64,000 nucleotides of DNA. Source: Planctomycetota bacterium (GTDB taxonomy: Bacteria > Planctomycetota > UBA1135 > GCA-002748355). The notes under the pieces were generated by a model. It saw only the letters and a program-made list of their open reading frames with translations, ran no database searches and had not been told where the DNA came from. The position numbers and the translations under genes were made by a program. Positions 34,874 to 44,201 of the stretch are shown here, piece after piece; position 1 is the first letter of the stretch; each line of letters begins with the position of its first letter. The DNA lies in assembly GCA_020638795.1 (NCBI GenBank), contig JACKHW010000001.1:62001-126000 (forward strand). The letters run 5' to 3'.

Positions 34874-37117
34874 TTGCTCGCACTGTCCTTCCTCAATCCC
34901 TTCCTCCTCTGGGGGGCAGGGCTCGCGTCGATTCCACTCATCATCCACATCTTGAACCGCAGGCGGTTCAAGAAGGTGCGTTGGGCGGCGATGGAGTTCC
35001 TGCTCAAGGCCTACAAGGAGAATCGGCGGCGCATGCGTTTCGAGCAGCTCCTGTTGCTCCTCTTGCGCATGGCGGTCGTGGCACTCCTCGCATTCTTGCT
35101 CGCACGCCCGCGCGCGTCGGACGACGAGTTCGGACCGTGGCGAAGTGCCGTGCACCACGTCTTCGTGCTCGACGAGTCGGGAAGCATGGGAGAACGTCTC
35201 GCCTCCGGAACGGCGTTCGATGCCGCCAAGCGCCGCGTGTTGTCCCGTGTCGAAGCACTCGCGAAGTCGGGAGGAGCGAGCGACGACTTCTTCACGCTCG
35301 TGCGGAGTGCCGGGACAGAACCCGACTTCCTGGCGCGTCCGATCACGCTCGCACTCGTGTCGGATCTGCGGGAGCGACTTGGATCCGCGAGTCCGGCGCC
35401 CGCGCGCTTCACGCCCAAAGTGGCGCTCGACGCGGTGAAGAAGGTAGCCGACAAACTCGGCGATCGCGCCGACAAGGAATGGCTCTACTTCGTGAGCGAC
35501 ATGCGCCGCGAAGACTGGGTCGGTGGTGAGGGGCGCGTCCGCGACGAGATCCTCCAAGGACTTCGCGGTCTCGATCCCGACAGGATCGTGATCGAACCCG
35601 TAGGCGGGGAGAGCGACGAGAACCTCGCGGTCGTCGAGCTGAAGCCGAGGACCGCGCGCACGATTCGGAACACGCCCACCGAGTTCGAGGTCCTCATCGA
35701 GAACCGTGGGAATGGCGCCAGTGAAGCGTGCGACGTCGGCTTCTCGGTCGACGGTGAAGGTCGCAAGACGCTACCGCTCCCGTCGCTCGCCCCGGGGGAG
35801 CGGAAGTCCGTCGTGTTTCGAACCACGTTGACGACCGCTGGCGGTCACTGGGTCGAAGCGGACCTGCCGAAAGACCGTTTCGGTATCGATGACTCGCTCG
35901 CGCTCGCTCTCGACGTCGTGCCCAGCGCGCGGATCCTGCTCGTGGATGGTGACCCGGGCGATCGCGAGGAGTTGCAAGAGACGTTCTATCTCTCGATCGC
36001 GTTCGACCCGATCGGCGATGGCTCGGCCGGGTTCGAAGTGACGCGCGTCGATGAGAACGAAGTCGCCGAACGCGACCTCGGTGAGTACGACCTGATCCTG
36101 CTCGCGAACGTTCCTCAGTTCGACGAAGAGACTTCGGGTCGGCTCGTCGATTGGACGCGCGCGGGCGGAGGCATCTGCGCCTTCGTCGGGGATCAGGTCG
36201 AAGCGGCGCTCTGGAACAAGGCGTTTTGGCGACGTGGCGAAGGGTTCTTGCCGGCGCCGCTGCTCGAAGTCGCCGGCGACCCCGACGAACCGAGGTCGAT
36301 CGTCGTGGCGGACCGCGAGCACGAGCTGTGGAAGGACAAGAACTCCGCCGAGGCCCTCGCTGCCGTCTTGCAGGTCGCCGATGTCGGTCGTTGGTTCTCC
36401 GTCGGGTCGGCGCTCGACAATCTGGCCGAAGGCCAGCTGCCAGAGGGGGCGAAGGCCGTCTTGCGTGTCGGGGACGAAGCGGGACCGCCACTCTTCATCG
36501 AGCGCCGCGTCGGCGACGGCAGATCGGGGCTCTTCACGACCACCGCGGATGCAGCGTGGACGAGCTGGGCATCCAACCCGTCGTACCTGGTCGTGATGCG
36601 CCTGGCGGGCGAACTGCTCGTGCGTCGGCAGGACTTGTCCCAGCGCAACATCGATGCGTATGGCCATGTCCACGACGAGGTGCCGGCTGCGCACTACGGC
36701 TTCGACGTGCGGCTGACGGCGGCACGTGACGATGACGACACGTTTCCGGAGCGTGGGTTCACGCTCGCGCCGTTGGAGAGCGCCCCCGAAGTGCTCGCGA
36801 TCGACGCCGAGCCCGAGAAGGGGCGCCCGTGGCCGGTTGCGGGAGCGTACCGCCTGACGTTCAGCAAGGGGGACGGGTCGAACGACGAGCGCTACTTCGC
36901 GGTGCGGCCGTGGACCAACGAGGGGAAGCCTGCGCGGCTCGACGACCGGGCGACGCTCTCGGCGCTTCCACCCGAGTACCGCGAGCGCACGGTGGTGACG
37001 AAGGAAACGTCCGAAGACCTCGACGATGGCGGTGAGTTCTGGCGCGTGCTCGCGTTCGCGTTGCTCGCGGGCCTCTTCGTCGAGACACTGCTCGCATGGA
37101 AGGTCGGGAGAAACTGA
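34874..37117 (+). CDS. BatA-like membrane protein with von Willebrand A domain
   Basis: TTG start. The N-terminus LSFLNPFLLWGAGLASIPLI is the BatA/aerotolerance N-terminal double-membrane domain, with a second helix at about 59-78. A vWA domain begins near 95 with a complete first MIDAS motif D100-E-S-G-S104 (FVLDESGSMG). A beta-sandwich (CARDB-like, about 255-330) and a glutamine-amidotransferase-like alpha/beta region (ARILLVDGDPGDREELQETF) follow. A single membrane helix closes the protein (VLAFALLAGLFVETLLAW). In other bacteria such proteins stand next to a MoxR ATPase and a DUF58 protein; neither is near here. The stop is shared with the next start (TGATG). Confidence 0.8.
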   Translation: MLALSFLNPFLLWGAGLASIPLIIHILNRRRFKKVRWAAMEFLLKAYKENRRRMRFEQLLLLLLRMAVVALLAFLLARPRASDDEFGPWRSAVHHVFVLDESGSMGERLASGTAFDAAKRRVLSRVEALAKSGGASDDFFTLVRSAGTEPDFLARPITLALVSDLRERLGSASPAPARFTPKVALDAVKKVADKLGDRADKEWLYFVSDMRREDWVGGEGRVRDEILQGLRGLDPDRIVIEPVGGESDENLAVVELKPRTARTIRNTPTEFEVLIENRGNGASEACDVGFSVDGEGRKTLPLPSLAPGERKSVVFRTTLTTAGGHWVEADLPKDRFGIDDSLALALDVVPSARILLVDGDPGDREELQETFYLSIAFDPIGDGSAGFEVTRVDENEVAERDLGEYDLILLANVPQFDEETSGRLVDWTRAGGGICAFVGDQVEAALWNKAFWRRGEGFLPAPLLEVAGDPDEPRSIVVADREHELWKDKNSAEALAAVLQVADVGRWFSVGSALDNLAEGQLPEGAKAVLRVGDEAGPPLFIERRVGDGRSGLFTTTADAAWTSWASNPSYLVVMRLAGELLVRRQDLSQRNIDAYGHVHDEVPAAHYGFDVRLTAARDDDDTFPERGFTLAPLESAPEVLAIDAEPEKGRPWPVAGAYRLTFSKGDGSNDERYFAVRPWTNEGKPARLDDRATLSALPPEYRERTVVTKETSEDLDDGGEFWRVLAFALLAGLFVETLLAWKVGRN

Positions 37118-39645
37118 TGGACGCCTTCCTGAGATGGCTCGCAGGGCTCGGCAACGAAGAGCTCCCGCCGGGAGAGTCGCTGCACTTCGAGTTCCTGCAG
37201 GTGCCGCGTGGCGGCTTCGGGCTTCTCGTCCTGACGGGTTTCGTCGCGGTCCTCGCCCTCGTCGTCCTGATCTACCGTCGAGACGCAAAGCGTTTGTCGC
37301 GCGGGCGACGCACGACTCTCGCGTTCTTGCGACTGCTTGCCCTCGCGTTCGTCGCGCTGATGTTGCTCGAGCCGAGCATCGTCAAAGTTCGCAAGGCCAT
37401 TCGGCCGGGCGAGGTACTGCTGCTGCTCGACACGTCCCAGTCGATGAGTCACAAGGACAGCTACCGAAGGTCCGAGACCGAGGCAGCGGCATGGCGCGGA
37501 ATCGGTGTGAGCGACCCGGCCGAGCTGCCCCGAATCGATCTCGCGAAGGCGTTGCTCGCGCAGGATGGCTTGATCAAGGAACTCGCGGCTCGCAATCGAT
37601 TGCGACCGTACGTCTTCGGCGGCGGCATTCGTGACATGCCGGTCGTCGAACTCGAACCGAAAACGGGAACCGCGCCTGAAGGCCCCGCCCCGTCGAACGA
37701 CGAGAACTTCAGCGGGGAGACGGGCTCCGACGCTGGGACACGCACCGGAGCCTTGCCACCTCCACCGGTCCTCGATCCGGACCGCATCGAGGCCGCGGAG
37801 GGGAGCACGAATCTGTCGGCGAGCGTGCGTCAGGCGCTCGAGCGCAGTCGCGATGCTCGCGTCGCTGCCGTGATCGTCATGACGGACGGTCGGAGGAATG
37901 CCGGTTCGTCGGTCGAAGAACTCGGAGCGTACTTGGCGCGACGCAAGGTCGGCGAAACGGTCATCGTCCCGATCGGTGACCCTGCCGAGACGTGGACGGT
38001 TGGCATTCGCGAAGTCACGATGGCGGAGCGCGTCTTCAAGGGCGATCCGTTGCGCGTATCGGCGATCGTCGTTTCGCAGGGATACGAACTCCAACCGATC
38101 GTGGCGACGCTCGCAGAGGTCGACGCCGAGGGCAATGTTCTGCGCGAGCTCGGGTCGGAGACGACGACGGTCGGCGGTGAGGCGACGGCGGCGCAGTTCG
38201 AGTTCAAGGAAGTGACGCTCGAGAGCGAAGGCGAGCACTTCTTGTCGGTGCGCATCGAGCCGCCGCCTGGCGAAGCTTTCGAAGCGCGCCACCAGCGCAC
38301 ACATCGCGTCGAGGTTCTCGGTGAGAAGCTCCGTGTCCTGTTGCTCGCCGGCGCTCCGACTCCCGAGTACCGCATCCTGCGCAATCAGTTGATTCGCTAC
38401 AACGAGATCGACGTCTCGTGCTGGTTGCAGAGTGCGGATACGGACTTCCCGCAAGACGGCAACACCGTCATCGAGGAGCTGCCGAAGGACGCAAAAGAGC
38501 TCGACGAGTTCGACGCGATCATCGCGCTCGATCCCGATCCACAACTCGTCGAGCCTGCGTTCGTTTCGTTCGTCGCGCGCGCGATCCAGGAACGCGGTCT
38601 CGGACTCTGGTGGGTCATGGGCGAGAAGTTCTCGCTCCGCGCAGTTCAAGCGGGATCGCCACTCACCCCTTGGATCGAACTCCTCCCGATCGAGCCGGAC
38701 GTCGGTCTCGCCGAAAAGAACATCGGCATCGGTCTCGTGCACCCCACGCAGTATCCGTGGTTGTTGACGACCGAGGGGAAGGGGCACCGAGTCACGAGCC
38801 TCGCGCCCGATCCCGTCGTCAACGAGACCCTCTGGTCCAAGCTGCCGGGATTCTTCTGGTCGTTCCCCGTGACGCGTGCGAAGCCGGCGGCGCAAGTGCT
38901 CGTGCGGCACCCGGATGATCGGGTTCGCGGTGAGGATGGTGGTCGGCCGATGCTTGCGCTGCAGTTCGTCGGTGCCGGCCGTGTGCTCTACACGGGGACC
39001 GACGAGTTCTATCGCTGGCGCGGGGTCGCGGAGAAGGCGTACGACGAGATCTGGGTCAAGGGCCTGCGCTGGCTCTACGAAGGGAAGCTGACGGGCGGTT
39101 CGTCGCGATACCGCCTCGGGATCTCGAACGATCGCACGACGCTCGGTCAAGAACTCGAGATCTACCTGCGTGCGCTCGACGCGAGTTTCGAGCCCGTTTC
39201 TGCCGCGATGTCGCGCGTGCGTATCACGGGACCCGGTGCGACGACGGTCGACGTCGATCTGCCGCGAGCGCCGGTCGGCGAAGGTCGCTTCCAGGGTTCA
39301 TTCCGACCGACGGCGATCGGGATCTGGAGCGTTCAGGCGATCAGCGACGAAGGTGCCGGGACCGAACCGGTCGGACGCGCGCTCCGTTTCGAGGTCCTGC
39401 CTTCGGAACTCGAGAGCAAGGGGAAGGCGGACATCGCCGAACTCGATCGTTTCGCGGAAGCCGCCGGTGGGAGCGTCATCGCGCCGACCGAACTCGCGGA
39501 TCGTGCGCGTGCACTCAAGTCGTTCTCGACCGAGGAGACCTTCACCCTGCCCTTCCCACTTTGGGACGGGTGGTTCACGTTGGTATTGATCCTGATCGTG
39601 CTCACGCTCGAGTGGATCCTGAGGAAGCGCTGGAACTTGGTATGA
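37117..39645 (+). CDS. Large membrane protein with von Willebrand A-like domain
   Basis: ATG 37117 overlaps the upstream stop and has GGGAG upstream; an in-frame ATG at 37096 is less likely. Two N-terminal helices (about 33-53 and 68-86) precede a vWA-like domain with a complete DTSQS MIDAS motif at D105 (LLLLDTSQSM) that continues past an Asp/Pro-rich insert to VIVMTDGRRNAGSS. Domains at about 310-760 include a beta-sandwich and a glutamine-amidotransferase-like domain (LLLAGAPTPEYRILRNQL). A C-terminal membrane helix (WFTLVLILIVLTLEWIL) ends the 842-residue protein. Architecture parallels the preceding gene, suggesting paralogues working together. Confidence 0.8.
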   Translation: MDAFLRWLAGLGNEELPPGESLHFEFLQVPRGGFGLLVLTGFVAVLALVVLIYRRDAKRLSRGRRTTLAFLRLLALAFVALMLLEPSIVKVRKAIRPGEVLLLLDTSQSMSHKDSYRRSETEAAAWRGIGVSDPAELPRIDLAKALLAQDGLIKELAARNRLRPYVFGGGIRDMPVVELEPKTGTAPEGPAPSNDENFSGETGSDAGTRTGALPPPPVLDPDRIEAAEGSTNLSASVRQALERSRDARVAAVIVMTDGRRNAGSSVEELGAYLARRKVGETVIVPIGDPAETWTVGIREVTMAERVFKGDPLRVSAIVVSQGYELQPIVATLAEVDAEGNVLRELGSETTTVGGEATAAQFEFKEVTLESEGEHFLSVRIEPPPGEAFEARHQRTHRVEVLGEKLRVLLLAGAPTPEYRILRNQLIRYNEIDVSCWLQSADTDFPQDGNTVIEELPKDAKELDEFDAIIALDPDPQLVEPAFVSFVARAIQERGLGLWWVMGEKFSLRAVQAGSPLTPWIELLPIEPDVGLAEKNIGIGLVHPTQYPWLLTTEGKGHRVTSLAPDPVVNETLWSKLPGFFWSFPVTRAKPAAQVLVRHPDDRVRGEDGGRPMLALQFVGAGRVLYTGTDEFYRWRGVAEKAYDEIWVKGLRWLYEGKLTGGSSRYRLGISNDRTTLGQELEIYLRALDASFEPVSAAMSRVRITGPGATTVDVDLPRAPVGEGRFQGSFRPTAIGIWSVQAISDEGAGTEPVGRALRFEVLPSELESKGKADIAELDRFAEAAGGSVIAPTELADRARALKSFSTEETFTLPFPLWDGWFTLVLILIVLTLEWILRKRWNLV

Positions 39646-41966
39646 CGATGACGCCCGAAGCGCCGACGGAGCGACCGACGACGAACCCACGAGTCGACAG
39701 CACGGCGATGCGTGGGGCCTTCGAAGGCTTCCACGCCGCGCTACGACGGCTGCGTGCCCGCGTGAGGACGAGCATCCTCATCGAAGGATTGTCGATCGTC
39801 GCTGTCGCATTCGCGATCTACTTCGTGCTGACGTGGCCGGTCGATCGGTTCTTCCGGTTGGAGACACCGGTGCGCGCGGTCTTGTTGATCGTGTTCGCGT
39901 TCGTGCTGCTCTGGCTCTTGATACGGCGCTGTGTACAGCCACTCCTGTTCGAACTCGCGGACGAAGAACTCGCGCTCGCCGTCGAACGCACCAACGCGCC
40001 ACTCGGGCAGCGCTTGATCAGCGCGATGCAGTTCGAGAAGCGTTTCGCGAGCGGCGAGTTTCGCGGCGATTCGCCAGAGATGATGCAGAAAGTCGTCGGC
40101 GACTTGCCTGCAGCGATCGAGGGCGTGCGGTTCCACGATGCGCTGCGCCGGGATCGCATCGCGAAGAGCTGGCTGTACGTTGTCGGCGGAATCGGCTTCT
40201 TGGTGCTGACCGGCGTGCTCTATTCGGGTTTCGGACTGTGGGCGAAACGCAACTTGCTGTTGTCCTCGGTCGAGTGGCCGCGTGCGACGCAGCTCCAGGT
40301 CGTGGGCGCCGTCGAAGGCGAACTCGTCGTTCCGCGAGGTGACGACTTGACGATCGAAGTCGACGCAGAGGGGGTCGTGCCCGATGCGCTGCGGGTCGAC
40401 TACCGATTCGCGAGCGGGACTCGTGGCTCCGACACGATGACCCAGAACGTCGGCGAACGGCGCTTCCGCTACACGTTCCCTGGAGTCCTCGAGCCGATGA
40501 CGTTCGAAGCTTGGGGCGGGGACGGCGTGACGGGAGACGTTCGTGTGCGGCTCGTCGATCGTCCGGTTCTCGGGAACGAGGACTACCGTCTCGTCTATCC
40601 GCCCTACATGAAGAAGGATGCGACCGTCATCGATCGTGAAACGACTCAAGTCACGTTGCCGCGTGGTACGGAGATTCACGTCACGGCTAGTTCGTCCAAG
40701 CCGCTCGCGCGAGCGGCGCTCGTGATTGGTGAGCGCGAACGTGCGGACCTCGAGATCGGTACTGACGGCACGACCGTCCGCGGGCAGATCCTGCCTGCCG
40801 ATTCGGGCCTCATGAAGGTCGAACTCGTCGATCGCGACGGTCTCGGCGAAGGGCCGGGCCGCAGCCTCGTGGTGCGGGTCGTTCCCGACAAGGCGCCGAT
40901 CCTGCGCACGCGATTGCGCGGGCTCGGTTCGATGATCTCACCGAAAGCGCGGATCCCGATCGAGCTCGAAGCGATCGACGACTTCGGACTCGAATCGCTG
41001 CGGATGGTGTGGGCTGTCGACGAGAGTGCCGCGATTGGTTCGTCGCCCGAACTCGACAAGAAGTTCGAGAAGTCCGCCACGCAGGATCTCGACCGCTTCT
41101 CACCGGGTGAACTGTCGTTCGAGGGGCTGGTGCGCCACGACCTGCTGCCGCTGATCGCCAATGTCGAGGATCTCAGCGCCCCGGAGAATCCGGTTCGCCC
41201 CGGTTCGTTCGTCGCGGTTCGGTTCGAAGCGCACGACAACGATCATGCGAGCGAAGAAGACGGCAAGACGAACGATGTCGGTAAGTCGGCGCGTTCGGAC
41301 AGCTTCACGTTCAAGGTCGTGACCGAAGCCGAACTCCTGCGCGAACTGAATCGTCGACAGGGAGAGCTGCGCACGCAGTTCGAGAAGATCCGAGAAGCCG
41401 AGATCGCGGACCGATCCGAGTTCTCCGAACTCATGAGTCCGAAGGCCGAGGGTGACGTCGGGATCCGCGTCGCCACGAGGCTCGCGACGATGGCTCGCAA
41501 GCAGCGTTCGCTCGCCAAACGCGTTCAGGAGACGGCACAGCGTTACGGGGACGTGCTCGACGAGATGATCAACAACCGCGTCGCCGACGGGATCGGCGGC
41601 GAAGGCCGAGTCCGCGCGCTGCGCACGGCGATCGTGGATCGACTCGAAGCGCTCGGGACCGCCGCGATGCCGGCTCTCGCCGGCGAGATCTCACGCTACC
41701 AGCGCTCGGGCGATCCCGATCACCAGCGGATCGCGACCGAGTCATTCGACGAGATCCTCCGCACGATGAAGCGCATCCTCGACGAAATGATGAAGCTCGA
41801 GAGCTTCACCGAGGTACTGACCCAGCTGAAGGACCTGATCCGCCTCCAGGACAAGACGTCGAAGACGACCAAGAAGCGCCTCGAGGACGAGCTGAAGTCG
41901 CTCTTCGGGGAGAAAGACAAAGAGGGGAAAGAAGAAAAAAAGCCCGACCCGAAGAGGCCCGGCTGA
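39642..41966 (+). CDS. DUF4175-like large inner-membrane protein
   Basis: ATG 39642 overlaps the stop of the previous gene; 774 residues. Two membrane helices near the N-terminus (about 47-67 and 75-95) and one near 190-210 flank a helical region (VERTNAPLGQRLISAMQFEK) typical of DUF4175-type proteins. The large periplasmic part has beta-sandwich segments (VYPPYMKKDATVIDRETTQV) and an extended helical C-terminus (RRQGELRTQFEKIREAEIAD) ending in a Lys/Glu-rich tail. DUF4175-like proteins of unknown function often accompany BatA/vWA genes. A 177-base gap follows, the longest in the run, and may hold an internal promoter. Confidence 0.7.
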   Translation: MTMTPEAPTERPTTNPRVDSTAMRGAFEGFHAALRRLRARVRTSILIEGLSIVAVAFAIYFVLTWPVDRFFRLETPVRAVLLIVFAFVLLWLLIRRCVQPLLFELADEELALAVERTNAPLGQRLISAMQFEKRFASGEFRGDSPEMMQKVVGDLPAAIEGVRFHDALRRDRIAKSWLYVVGGIGFLVLTGVLYSGFGLWAKRNLLLSSVEWPRATQLQVVGAVEGELVVPRGDDLTIEVDAEGVVPDALRVDYRFASGTRGSDTMTQNVGERRFRYTFPGVLEPMTFEAWGGDGVTGDVRVRLVDRPVLGNEDYRLVYPPYMKKDATVIDRETTQVTLPRGTEIHVTASSSKPLARAALVIGERERADLEIGTDGTTVRGQILPADSGLMKVELVDRDGLGEGPGRSLVVRVVPDKAPILRTRLRGLGSMISPKARIPIELEAIDDFGLESLRMVWAVDESAAIGSSPELDKKFEKSATQDLDRFSPGELSFEGLVRHDLLPLIANVEDLSAPENPVRPGSFVAVRFEAHDNDHASEEDGKTNDVGKSARSDSFTFKVVTEAELLRELNRRQGELRTQFEKIREAEIADRSEFSELMSPKAEGDVGIRVATRLATMARKQRSLAKRVQETAQRYGDVLDEMINNRVADGIGGEGRVRALRTAIVDRLEALGTAAMPALAGEISRYQRSGDPDHQRIATESFDEILRTMKRILDEMMKLESFTEVLTQLKDLIRLQDKTSKTTKKRLEDELKSLFGEKDKEGKEEKKPDPKRPG

Positions 41967-42143
41967 GATCACGGCACGCTGGACCGATCGCACCATGCAC
42001 CCACCACGGTACGGACATCCCGGTTATGCTCAGAGATGCGTGCGTCCTGGTCGATCTGAGGGAAGTTTCCAACTTTGGATACGTCCCTCGTAGTTTGTGC
42101 TCGGACGTTCCCTACTGAAGCTTGTTCGAACTCGGAGTATCCG

Positions 42144-43967
42144 ATGACGAGAACCCGATGGAGTCTGTTGCTCGGCGTCGCTGCGCTCTTCGCGATGCCG
42201 CTCGCCGCGCAGGACAGCGATCCTGGAACCCAAGGCGAGAAGTCTGTCACGAAGACTGACGACGGCCCGCTGTCCTTGCAGCAGCGAGCCTTCCAGAAGT
42301 TCCAGGAGCTCCAAGCGTCGATGCGACGCCTCAAGGCAGAACTCGCAGCTACGGACTCCGACAAGTCCAAGCGCCTCGGACAGGGGCTTCAGTGGATCCA
42401 GGAGAAGAACATCAGCGAGGCGATGAAGGAGGTCGAGCATCTCCTGTCGCAAGAGTCGTGGGACGCCGGCATCGAGAAGATGCAGACGATCCAGAAGGAT
42501 CTCGCCACGCTGCTCGGGTTGCTCATGGATCGCGACGTCGATCTGCAGGAGTTGCTCGAGGAGATTGCTCGACTCGAGAACTACAAGAAGCGCGTCGACA
42601 GGCTCATCGAAGAGCAGAAGGAGCTGAAGGACGAATCCCGCAAGGCGGAGGCGCTTGCCGAGCAGCTCGAGCGGATCGCGAAGGCGAAGGCTCGCACGTC
42701 GGCGCTCAAGGCCGCGCAGCAGAAGCTGCACGACGAGACTGCCAAAGAGGGTGCCGGTGAGAAGGACGTCGACCCGCTCGCTCAGCGCCAGAAAGAACTG
42801 CACGAGGACACCGAGTCCCTCGAGAAGGAACTCCAGGAGCTCGAGCAAGCAGCTCGGGATCTGGATGCCGAGGGGAAGCCCGGCGACGGAAAATCGGGCG
42901 AAGGCAAGCCAGGCGAAGGGAAGCCGAGCGACAGCAAGCCGGGTGAAGGGAAACCCCGCGAAGGCAAACCAGGCGAAGGCAAGCCCGGTGAAGGCAAGCC
43001 CGGTGAAGGCAAGCCTGGCGAAGGTCAGCCCAGCGCAGGTAAAGCGTCGAGCCAAGCCAAGAAGGCAGCCAGCAAGGCGGGCAAGGCAGCCGAGTCGATG
43101 CAGAAGTCCGGCCAGAAGCTCGGTGTGAAGCAGCCCGAGTCGAGTCTTGACGACCAAGAGAAGGCGATCGAAGAACTCGGCGCCGTCGAAGAAGCGCTCG
43201 AGAAGATGGAGGAAGAAGCGCGCGCACGCCTCCTCGAGCTACCGTTCGACCAGCTCGAAAAGCTCCAGAAGGAGACGCTCGGTGCGACCTTCGAGTTGTC
43301 CAAGGACATGAAGAAGGATGCCGAGGGCGACGGCAAGGACGGCGAAGAAGGCAATGGCAAGCCGACGCCGGGCTCGGACAACATCGAGCAAGCGCTACCA
43401 AAGCAGAAGAACGCCGCCGGCTCGCTCAAGGAGATCAAGCCCGGAAAGGCCAAGCAGCAGCAGCAGGACGCGCAGGACCAACTCGAAGAGGCCCGCAAGC
43501 GACTCGAGGACGCGTTGGCGCAGCTTCGCCAGGAGATGCAGGAAGAGGTCTTGCGTGCGCTCGAAGAGCGCTTCTCCGAGATGCTCGCCAAGCAGCGTTC
43601 GATCAGTGCGAACACGTTGCTCACGCACAAGTGGCGCGAGCGTGTCGAAGCCGTCTCGAAGGCCGGCGTCACACCGACCTCGGTCAAGGAGCGCTGTCAC
43701 CGTCTCGCGGAAGGTGAGCACGGTCTACGCCAGGAAGCGCAGGATGCACTGCAGCTCATCCGTGCCGAAGGATCGGGAGCCGTGTTCCCCGAGATCGTCG
43801 AACAACTCGGTGCCGACCTCGAACTCGCCGCCGAGATGCTCGACGGCTTCGCGACCGACGAAGAGACCCAAGGCATCCAGGCGCAGATCGAGAAGACGCT
43901 CACACAACTGCTCGACGCCTTGACGAGGAGGATCGAGCAAATCGACTGCGGCGAAGCCGGCACGTGA
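42144..43967 (+). CDS. Exported coiled-coil protein with GEGKP repeats; stops at a TGA before an in-frame continuation
   Basis: ATG 42144 follows CGGAG and opens a signal peptide (TRTRWSLLLGVAALFAMPLA). 607 residues, dominated by long coiled coils (about 70-245 and 330-560). Between them, residues about 243-296 are a Gly/Glu/Lys/Pro low-complexity region. The TGA at 43965-43967 is followed, in the same frame and without another stop, by KFGGADQLIPITAELRMLKL, whose AELRMLKLLQ(x)VN pattern I associate with the C-terminal part of DUF4175-linked coiled-coil proteins. The stop therefore may split what was one gene. Likely a scaffold in the envelope complex of this operon. Confidence 0.7.
   Translation: MTRTRWSLLLGVAALFAMPLAAQDSDPGTQGEKSVTKTDDGPLSLQQRAFQKFQELQASMRRLKAELAATDSDKSKRLGQGLQWIQEKNISEAMKEVEHLLSQESWDAGIEKMQTIQKDLATLLGLLMDRDVDLQELLEEIARLENYKKRVDRLIEEQKELKDESRKAEALAEQLERIAKAKARTSALKAAQQKLHDETAKEGAGEKDVDPLAQRQKELHEDTESLEKELQELEQAARDLDAEGKPGDGKSGEGKPGEGKPSDSKPGEGKPREGKPGEGKPGEGKPGEGKPGEGQPSAGKASSQAKKAASKAGKAAESMQKSGQKLGVKQPESSLDDQEKAIEELGAVEEALEKMEEEARARLLELPFDQLEKLQKETLGATFELSKDMKKDAEGDGKDGEEGNGKPTPGSDNIEQALPKQKNAAGSLKEIKPGKAKQQQQDAQDQLEEARKRLEDALAQLRQEMQEEVLRALEERFSEMLAKQRSISANTLLTHKWRERVEAVSKAGVTPTSVKERCHRLAEGEHGLRQEAQDALQLIRAEGSGAVFPEIVEQLGADLELAAEMLDGFATDEETQGIQAQIEKTLTQLLDALTRRIEQIDCGEAGT
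42870..43030 (+). repeat. Coding 15-bp minisatellite (GEGKP)
   Basis: About eleven 15-base units encode GEGKP and variants (GDGKS, SDSKP, REGKP, GEGQP). Units near 42970-43020 are almost identical, indicating recent duplication. It forms the flexible hinge between two coiled-coil segments. Confidence 0.8.
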
Positions 43968-43988
43968 AAGTTCGGCGGGGCGGATCAG

Positions 43989-44201
43989 TTGATCCCCATC
44001 ACGGCAGAACTTCGCATGCTCAAGCTTCTCCAGGAAGGTGTGAACGAACACACGCAACGCCTCGAGAAGAAGGACCCCTCGACTCTGCGCACGAAGCAGA
44101 CCGAGGCGCTCGCGGTCAAGCAGGCTCGGGTCGAAGACCTGACGCGCAAGCTCGCGCGCAAGATCCAGAAGGAAGAGGATCCCGACGGGACGGATAAATG
44201 A
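43989..44201 (+). CDS. Small protein or detached C-terminal segment of the preceding gene
   Basis: 70 residues from a TTG start with GGCGGGGCGG upstream. It is in the same frame as the previous gene, whose stop is only 7 codons before. The sequence (IPITAELRMLKLLQEGVNEH, then a Lys-rich helical tail) has no membrane helix or signal peptide and would be cytoplasmic if translated separately, which conflicts with an envelope role, whereas as a continuation of the exported coiled-coil protein it would be in the periplasm. Its stop overlaps the next start (ATGA). Either a restart product, a readthrough extension or the 3' part of a broken gene. Confidence 0.5.
   Translation: MIPITAELRMLKLLQEGVNEHTQRLEKKDPSTLRTKQTEALAVKQARVEDLTRKLARKIQKEEDPDGTDK

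Noticed and set aside
42870..43030. Possible CRISPR-like array
   Set aside because: The 15-base units are contiguous, without spacers, and in frame within a coding sequence; no cas genes are present.
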